Source: Bicyclus anynana (lineage: Eukaryota; Arthropoda; Insecta; Lepidoptera; Nymphalidae). Taken from it: a stretch of DNA of 64,000 nt. The stretch lies in the NCBI RefSeq assembly GCF_947172395.1, contig NC_069083.1, positions 5,612,501 through 5,676,500 of the forward strand, written 5' to 3'. This document shows, in pieces, positions 56,520 to 64,000 of the stretch (positions are counted from its first letter, which is position 1; each line of letters starts with the position of its first letter). A model generated the notes under the pieces. It saw only the letters and a program-made list of their open reading frames with translations. It was not told the DNA's origin and did not search any database. The translations under genes were made by a program, and so were the position numbers.

Positions 56520-56665
56520 CGGCAACTCTACTGACGACCGGAGTCGACTGCAGTCAGCGACGTCTCGGCGGCAGGCGACGGCAGTCGACTGCAGTCGACG
56601 GTGGTCGCCCACTGCAGTCGACTTCCGTTGGCTGCCGTCGAGACTGCGACGCAGCTGCCGCTTGT
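56520..56665. repeat. GC-rich palindromic-motif cluster
   Basis: The self-complementary motif cgactgcagtcgac and partial copies (gtcgactgcagtc, actgcagtcgact) occur several times with ggcagtcgac/gctgccgtcgag variants. Strong local folding is expected; origin unknown. Confidence 0.65.
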
Positions 56666-56811
56666 GTATATGAACACTAAGACACATAACTGCTAAGAAC
56701 TACGAGAACTCGTATGCTTTACGTGATCTAATCGAAAATCCTTAAAATTAGGTAGATACCAAAAAAGTACTAGACATGGTACAGCCAGTTGCGAAACCAA
56801 AATTTCAATAG

Positions 56812-56955
56812 TTCAAAGAGCCGATGAAAATTCAGGTCCCAAGGTGTTAAGATGAGGACACCGTTAAACGCAGTATTGGTTGACACCCCACTCGATAGAC
56901 CGACGATATCGAGTCCTGAGGGCGTCTTGGTACGCAGGCGGCCCAGGACCGTGAT
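56812..56955 (+). mobile_element. RTE LINE coding fragment, forward
   Basis: gttcaaagagccgatgaaaa, tcccaaggtgttaagatga, cgcagtattggttgacaccc and ggcggcccaggaccgtgat are the RTE C-terminal coding end in forward direction. The 3' tail is missing. Confidence 0.75.
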
Positions 56956-57013
56956 ATTAAATAATTCCTTGCAAAAGAACTTAATTAGGTTTATACTACT
57001 GTTATGATTTTCA

Positions 57014-57019
57014 AAGAAT

Positions 57020-57053
<34 letters not shown>

Positions 57054-57198
57054 ATTAGCCGATAGACGTTCACTGCAAGACATAGGCCTTTTGTAGGGAC
57101 TTCCAAACATCACGATACTGAGCTACCTGCATCCAGCGAATCCCTGCGACTCGCTTGATGTCGTCAGTCCACCTGGTTATAGTTGAGTAAGAATAAAT
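57014..57198 (-). mobile_element. 5'-truncated RTE LINE with 10-bp target duplication
   Basis: Insert 57024-57188 between exact copies of aagaataaat (57014-57023 and 57189-57198). The reversed tail is a long catcat run. About 12 extra bases of unknown origin lie at the truncated 5' end. Confidence 0.88.
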
Positions 57199-57264
57199 AC
57201 ATAGGTATGTAGAGTCAGTACGACGAGATAACAGTGTGCCTAGTGAGAGTTATCAATATTTTCA

Positions 57265-57394
57265 TACTGTTACTATCGCGTTGACGTAAACGCGAATTTA
57301 TATGGAATTGAAACAGTTGTATAGTTGTGCCACTAGATGGCGCTGTTTCAATTCCTTAGAAATTCGCGTTTACGTTAACGCGATAGTAACAGTA
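57265..57394. mobile_element. 130-bp MITE in left arm
   Basis: Ends tactgttactatcgcgtt and its complement, continuing tacgtaaacgcgaattt and gaattgaaacag, so nearly the whole element folds on itself. The loop has gccactagatggcgc. Confidence 0.75.
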
Positions 57395-57916
57395 CCAAAC
57401 TGCCACTAGGCCCTCAGTTGATCCTAAAATATGACATTTTACACCTCTACTTTCAAGCTACTGTAAACTCTCCGAGAAAAGTATAAATTATTCAGCATCT
57501 CAAATGTTTAAAATTATGCTGATTTCATCTGAGAATTAAATTTAAATTATTTTTAATTGTGGGCTGGCACCACTTTTGCGACGCAATATTGAAATGAAAC
57601 ACGATTTCAATACATTATTACTACATTCTCCTACTGAATTCTCATGTCACGATTATTTTTTTGCAGTACTTGTCTGTTTATACTTCACTTAACTACAAGT
57701 TATTGTTCCATAAATATATGCAACAATAATTTACGATTATTTCTCTGCAATTAAAGAATACAAGTAGATGAGCGCTTTGAATATCATGTTTTCCATCGAG
57801 TGCGCTTCGTTCTCGAAAAACTATCTCATTCAAGGTCAAAATGCTTTTCATTTCTATTCCATTCAGAATTTTTCAGTCTAACTGGATCTCATTCAAATCA
57901 ACTAACAGACTTTTAA

Positions 57917-57972
57917 TTTTTAGAATTATCATAATTATAGGTACCTACCTATAATTATGATAATTCTAAAAA
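57917..57972. repeat. 27-bp-arm perfect hairpin at arm junction
   Basis: Arms 57917-57943 and 57946-57972 with a two-base loop (cc); the arm starts tttttagaattatcataatt. It overlaps the first four bases of the right arm. Confidence 0.8.
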
Positions 57973-58151
57973 GTGGTGCCAGCCCACAATTAAAAATAAT
58001 TTAAATTTAATTCTCAGATGAAATCAGCATAATTTTAAACATTTGAGATGCTGAATAATTTATACTTTTCTCGGAGAGTTTACAGTAGCTTGAAAGTAGA
58101 GGTGTAAAATGTCATATTTTAGGATCAACTGAGGGCCTAGTGGCAGTTTGG

Positions 58152-58281
58152 TACTGTTACTATCGCGTTAACATAAACGCGAATTTCTAAGGAATTGAAA
58201 CAGCGCCATCTAGTGGCACAACTATACAACTGTTTCAATTCCATATAAATTCGCGTTTACGTCAACGCGATAGTAACAGTA
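58152..58281. mobile_element. 130-bp MITE in right arm
   Basis: Inverted copy of 57265-57394 with one base difference. Confidence 0.75.
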
Positions 58282-58337
58282 TGAAAATATTGATAACTCT
58301 CACTAGGCACACTGTTATCTCGTCGTACTGACTCTTT

Positions 58338-58597
58338 TAGTCCAGTGGTTATTGTATATGGCTTCACATTATGAGGTTCTGGGTTCTAAGGGCGGGGTTT
58401 TTCTCCAAAAAACTTATATACCAGATCAGAGTGTTGTTACAACCCTGTGTCTCGGTGAGAACGTTAAGCTGTCGGTACAGAGTCAAAGAATTAGTACGCC
58501 AACCTATATTGTAATCGCGTGGTGGGTTCAACCTCAATAAACCCTCTTGTATAGGGCGGGGGCTATTACAGTAGGCTGTATGATATTGATGATGATT
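58338..58597 (+). repeat. SINE E (tRNA-headed), forward
   Basis: A box tagtccagtgg and a B box altered to ggttctgggttcta; tail gatattgatgatgatta. It begins two bases after the large inverted repeat. A 62-codon ORF inside (58352-58540) is not credible. Confidence 0.6.
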
Positions 58598-58689
58598 AAA
58601 ATCTACCTCAAGTTTGTATGTATGCGCGCCGTTAGCTAGGTGTAGACTAGTTTATAATCAATAATAAAATTTATTAATCAACATCTATA

Positions 58690-58862
58690 ACTTATAATAT
58701 ATTTCACCTGCATAGTTCTTATTCCTGTGGGAATACGGGTATGAAATATAGCCTATGTTCATCAGGAATAACGTAGGGTTGTAATGGTTAAAGAAATTTT
58801 CAAATCGATTCAGTACCTAGTTTCCGAGTATATTCAATACAAACAAACGAGCATCCAGATCG
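58690..58862 (-). mobile_element. degenerate Helitron, reverse
   Basis: tgtgggaatacgggtatgaa, atatagcctatg and ttcaaatcgattcagtac follow Helitron body order; both ends are decayed (aatacaaacaaacgagc near the 5' end). Confidence 0.5.
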
Positions 58863-58885
58863 TTCCTCTTATATAAAATATCATC

Positions 58886-60042
<1,157 letters not shown>

Positions 60043-60130
60043 GCCAATGGTCGTCTAATCCAGCCCTGCCATAAGAATGACCAATCCGCATGCCCAGCGT
60101 GGTTATTCTTTGGGCATTAACATTTATGGA
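60043..60130 (-). repeat. mixed SINE/RTE 3' fragment
   Basis: cagccaatggtcgtctaatc looks like an RTE or SINE 3' end after the CAT tail; ccaatccgcatgcccagcgt resembles SINE A. Too short to assign. Confidence 0.35.
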
Positions 60131-60664
60131 CAAAGGTTTACTTATAATATTAGTAGGTATAAATATACATGGGCTATTATTTTTTCATGCTTGAAAATGA
60201 AAATACCCAGGTACTCGTAACCCGAGAATCGTTTTTTTTGCAATGAAAATTTGGGCGCACGATTAATTAAAACAAATTTTCCCTGATTCTAACTTAATTA
60301 TGTTGAAATTAATACCAAGGGCGCTTACAGGTTATTAATTACAAGAATTCGTAATTTATTACTGAACTAGCAAAATTATGCAGGAAATAAATTTCATATT
60401 AAGTCTAATTTCAAGTACTTAATTACGATAATAATAATTACTATTATCATTTAAAAACCTTTACGTACTGTAGTAAAATGCGGAATTTATTTTCCTATTA
60501 GTTAAAAACTATTTTTTTTAATTTAAACTGAAATTTATAAAGGTATTCATAATAAAGAGGCCGTTTAATTAGTTCATAACAAAACGGAAGCAAACCTTAG
60601 TTAAGTGTAATTTTGTTACCATGTTTTGATGCAGTGTATCGATTTTTTCTAAATCTCTTTATAT
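60131..60664. other. nothing assigned
   Basis: AT-rich DNA without ORF. Confidence 0.4.
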
Positions 60665-60864
60665 CTAGCTGACGCCGCGCGGTTTCACCCGCGTGGTTCC
60701 CGTTCCTGTAGGAATACCTACTGGAATAATATATAGCCTATAGCATTCCTCGATAAATGGACTATCTAACACTAAAATAATTTTTCAAATCGGACTAGTA
60801 GTTCCTGGGATTAGCGCGTTCAATCAAACAAACAAACTCTTTATCTTTATAATATTAGCATAGA
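60665..60864 (-). mobile_element. short non-autonomous Helitron
   Basis: ctagctgacgccgcgcggtt to tattagcataga. T follows the reversed 5' end as expected; the base before ctag is T, not A. Same subfamily as 2325-2524. Confidence 0.82.
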
Positions 60865-60947
60865 TATCATATCAGTAAGAGAGAGGTAGAGACGAATTCA
60901 AGGCTCATACTGTGGAGTTGTAGTAGTAGTTGTTAATGTAGGAGTGT

Positions 60948-61279
60948 AATGTTTATGGAGGTGTGATAGCCCAGTGGATATGACCTCCGACTTCGATTCC
61001 GGAGGGTGTGGGTTAGTATCTGGTCCGGGGTATGCACCACCAACTTTTTAGTTGTGTACATTTTAAGAAATTAAATATCACGTGTCTCAAACGGTAAAGG
61101 AAAACATCGTGAGGAAACCTGCATACCAGAGAAATTTCTTAATTCTCTGTGTGTGAAGTCTGCCAATCCGCATGGGGCTAGCGTGGTGGACTATTGGCCT
61201 AACCCCACTCATTATGAGAGGAGACTCAAGCTCAATAGTGAGCCAAATATGGGTTGATAATGATAATGAATGTTTGTGG
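60948..61279 (+). mobile_element. SINE A, full length, with 11-bp target duplication
   Basis: Insert 60959-61268 between aatgtttatgg and aatgtttgtgg (one mismatch). A box tagcccagtgg is intact; the B box is altered (gggttagtatctgg). Tail ttgataatgataatg. Confidence 0.88.
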
Positions 61280-61964
61280 CATTTTTAATCTTTCCAAACG
61301 GTTTAATAGATTTTGATGTTTGTTCGAAGGCTGATAGATATCATCTTAGCCTAGATTCAAGAATAATAAATACCTACTTGTTTTCCCTTTTACTGAAGGT
61401 AGCTGGATTTATTAATGATAGACTGTGCTCAGCGTTCAGAAATAACAAACAAGATACGTCTAAGATCACAATTTTGTATTTATAAGGTCCAAGTTTTACT
61501 ATGAAATTATAATTTTATATTTATACCCTCTACAATCTATAAACTCAAAGTGTTATCGATTATTGACGACGTGGACTCAGATAGGTATTTTGTTATTCCA
61601 CCGCTTCTTTGCTACATTTTCTCTTTTCTTATTTCATCACAATCCCACGATTTTCAATAAAGATCTGCAAAATTCAGTATTTTTCCAGCTATTTTTATTT
61701 CGATTACTTTCAATATTAAGCATAATACTGTTGCTGTTACCGCAAATTTTTGCAACCGCAAAATTTGGATTTGTGTGGAGATGTATATTCATTAAAATTT
61801 AATTTATTAAATAGTAAACTAGAATCACATATAAATAAAGGTGAAGTGTCAGTATATGATTTTAACATGACTGTTTTTGTTTTCTCAAATACCTAAAGTA
61901 ATTTACACAATACCTAGACACAAACGAACTTTTTTCAAAGTTTTGTAACTGTTAGTCTAAAGGA
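61280..61964. other. nothing assigned
   Basis: ORFs of 71 and 79 codons (61270-61485, 61563-61802) are AT-driven and lack domains. Confidence 0.4.
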
Positions 61965-62035
61965 AAAATCCATGGTTCTCGTTGGATTTGTATAGAACCG
62001 AATTTCACGCGGACGATGTCGCGGGCGTCCGCTAG
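61965..62035 (+). mobile_element. Helitron 3'-end fragment
   Basis: aatccatggttctcgttgga, then tcacgcggacgatgtcgcgg and gcgtccgCTAG before T. Only the last 70 bases remain. Confidence 0.7.
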
Positions 62036-62489
62036 TTTTAAAATAAGTTATACATTTAGAATTCAATGACTTGTTTTACAATGACGTCCTAGTGTAAAGG
62101 TATTTTCCTTATAAACACTTTTAATTTTACCTTAATGGGTACGATTATTAATAAAAGAAGCTCATATTGTAAAAATATATTCATTCGTATATCAACTCTT
62201 ACATTGTACCAATTCAAGTCAATGTTAGATAGTAACAAATTCATTTAAAAAAAAAATAAAGAACGTAAGGAATAATCCGATTTATCTAATACCTTTTTCA
62301 AACATCTTTGGAAGTCCCTAATTAAATAAAAAAACATGGACAAAGCAATTTCAACAAAACGGACCTGTTGTTAATATAAAATCAAATAGGTATTTCCGTT
62401 TACTGCGTAAGTAATGACTTTCTCGTTTTTGAAATACAATTACTTTTTATGTTATTTGTGTTCTAATTTTCGTGTCTACGAAAGCAATT
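62036..62489. other. nothing assigned
   Basis: AT-rich DNA. Confidence 0.4.
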
Positions 62490-62610
62490 TGCATTTTCAG
62501 AATGGAGTTTATTTCCCAAGAGGCGGGAGGGATCAGATTGACCGACGGTTTTTGTTCGGAGCTGCGGTCACACTGAAAACAATGGACCTTTGACATATGA
62601 TTATGTGACG
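62490..62610 (+). repeat. dispersed repeat family T, copy 3
   Basis: ggatcagattgaccgacggt, tttttgttcgga and gcggtcacactgaaaacaat match copies 1 and 2. Confidence 0.45.
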
Positions 62611-62637
62611 TAGACAGCTTGATGCGTCCCAAAAAAA

Positions 62638-63142
62638 AATTAATAGTCCATTGAAATGTTACAATTTAAGGACAGGGTATTGCATTTTTAGAGGACGTGT
62701 CGCTGCAGTAAAGCAAGCCTGAAATGTCTTACAGTACATCTACATACATGTAGGCATGTATGTACGTGGAGGCATACAGTAGTATCTACAGTATGCCTTC
62801 ATTGTTCTGGCGAAGCATGCAGCAGCATGCACTTCTTTGCTTATAACTTCTTTAATTTTTGATTTAGGGTAAAAAGTTATATAAACATATTTGTAGCCAA
62901 AACAATTTTGCTACAAATTATGACTTTACAAAATTTTGTAAGACGCATAGTTTCCGAGATATCGGGAAAAAAGTGTTTTCATCCCTTTTTTAAGATGGCG
63001 GCCGGGGGACAAGGGTGGCGACCCCACAAACTTGAGTTTAAGCTTCTATAGACCTCCACTTCTATAGACACATGTCGCATAAATAAAATTACATCCTCAA
63101 AAAATTACAAAGCTTAAGTAACATTTCAATGGACTAAATTAA
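62638..63142. mobile_element. 493-bp MITE with 19-bp perfect terminal repeats
   Basis: The element 62644-63136 has ends tagtccattgaaatgttac and its exact complement, flanked on both sides by aattaa (62638-62643 and 63137-63142). Internal blocks include aagatggcggccgggggac and the self-complementary acatacatgt and tgcatgca-like stretches. No ORF. Superfamily uncertain. Confidence 0.82.
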
Positions 63143-63449
63143 AGTCGTCATTTTAAATATTGTCTTGTGATATTAGTTGGATCACGACAATCAGTAATGA
63201 CGAATACGAGACCTTAAATCAAGAATAAAAATCATCATGAAAAATACACACGCAACTGTTACGTTAATCGTGCTATGCATCTTTACAATGATGATTTCTT
63301 TGATTTGGACTTGTGTTTTAGTTCGCTAGATAATATTAAGAAGTTGTGTTTGAGGAAATACCTATAGTAATGAATATTTCCTAAAACGCATACATTAAAA
63401 TTTATTTCATACACTTCAAAAACATAAAACATACCTACTGACTAAACTA
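63143..63449. other. nothing assigned
   Basis: AT-rich DNA. Confidence 0.4.
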
Positions 63450-63542
63450 AAAAGCGAAAAATAACATCATAATTATTCTCCAACTGTTGATCACTTTGAA
63501 GGCGAATTGAGAACCTTCTCCTTTTTTTGAAGTCGGTTAAAA
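63450..63542 (+). repeat. 'aaccgacttc' family right end
   Basis: aaaaagcgaaaaataacatc, gttgatcactttgaaggcg and aaccttctcctttttttgaa then gtcggtta. A right-end fragment of the family at 20151 and 54304. Confidence 0.6.
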
Positions 63543-64000
63543 ATAAGTGGGCAATGTTTTAGGAGCGCTTGGATTTCTTATTGGATCGTTTCGTATAAAA
63601 ATAACACGATCATAACTCTCTAATTACGACCAAAACTCTTTGATGGAGAAACTTTAGCGCCAACGGAGTCAAAATACGATAGGCTAATTGTAGGCAGCGT
63701 AGTACGTAATTAGTACAATTTTGGAATAAAATTTTGCTTTGTAGGCTCCGATGTAATTAGTCAAGGATAATATTATGAAATCTGACTCTACTTTCATTAT
63801 CTAATGATTTTAAGCAAAGCATATTTTGCTCATGTCTAAGGGCCCCGTATGTGTTTGAAACTAGTCGGGCATACTCCGACGTTGCATTACGTGAGTTTTA
63901 AAATAAATTAATCGACGAGTTTCTCCATTTATTTTTATTGTTTCATGGTAGTATATCTCAAATCATAGTTTTTTTATATAAAACGTGAACTGTATAGAAG
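63543..64000. other. nothing assigned
   Basis: AT-rich DNA to the window end; no feature seen. Confidence 0.4.

Larger units (their letters stand above)
57211..58335. mobile_element. 1.1-kb inverted repeat, 367-bp near-identical arms
   Basis: Left arm 57211-57577 and right arm 57969-58335 align without gaps; I see one difference (near 58165, acat against acgt). The spacer is 391 bases. Each arm holds a 130-bp MITE. No coding and no clear target duplication outside (gt before, tt after). It may be a fold-back element or a recent inverted duplication; an assembly artefact is also possible. Confidence 0.88.

Overview
The window looks like gene-poor nuclear DNA from a moth or butterfly (Lepidoptera). 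No host gene, exon series, rRNA or true tRNA could be supported. The assignment rests on repeat families I recognise as typical of lepidopteran genomes: small Helitrons ending in a hairpin plus CTAG, tRNA-headed SINEs, 5'-truncated RTE-type LINEs with (TGATGA)n tails, 'aaccgacttc' terminal-inverted-repeat elements, and a CR1/Jockey-like LINE whose ORF1 starts with a PHD-type zinc finger. Species cannot be told. The DNA is AT-rich. Names such as 'SINE A' or 'family Z' are labels for this window only.

Layout. 1-13 kb: scattered SINEs, one RTE copy with an exact 11-bp target duplication (6590-6833), several Helitrons and much unassigned AT-rich DNA. 13.2-13.5 kb: a hAT-like MITE with 8-bp target duplication. 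About 13.6-17.7 kb: the only recognisable protein-coding element, a LINE with a complete ORF1 (14314-15396), an endonuclease region with all expected catalytic residues (15664-16476) and an ORF2 C-terminus in another frame (about 16470-17192); the reverse transcriptase between them is absent. 18-30 kb: SINEs, MITEs and Helitrons, including one SINE with an exact 10-bp target duplication inside a MITE-like repeat. 30.2-31.4 and 42.2-43.6 kb: two copies of a nested Helitron carrying a CCTACCC minisatellite able to form G-quadruplexes on the other strand. 32-49 kb: RTE, SINE and Helitron copies, some nested. 49.7 kb: a perfect 30-bp-arm hairpin. 51-56 kb: two inverted repeats and several dispersed repeats. 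57.2-58.3 kb: an inverted repeat with 367-bp arms differing at one position. 58.9-60.0 kb: a very long CAT array containing four copies of a 179-bp unit. 60-64 kb: Helitron, SINE and a MITE with 19-bp terminal repeats.

How the parts relate. The SINEs encode no protein. SINE A and the RTE LINE share a TGATGA-type tail and 9-11-bp target duplications, so RTE enzymes probably moved SINE A. Complete Helitron copies nearly all sit between A and T, as expected of Helitrons; all are non-autonomous. No coding or regulatory system of a new kind is visible. The most unusual items are the RT-less LINE, the near-identical 1.1-kb palindrome, the minisatellite-bearing Helitron and the perfect hairpin.
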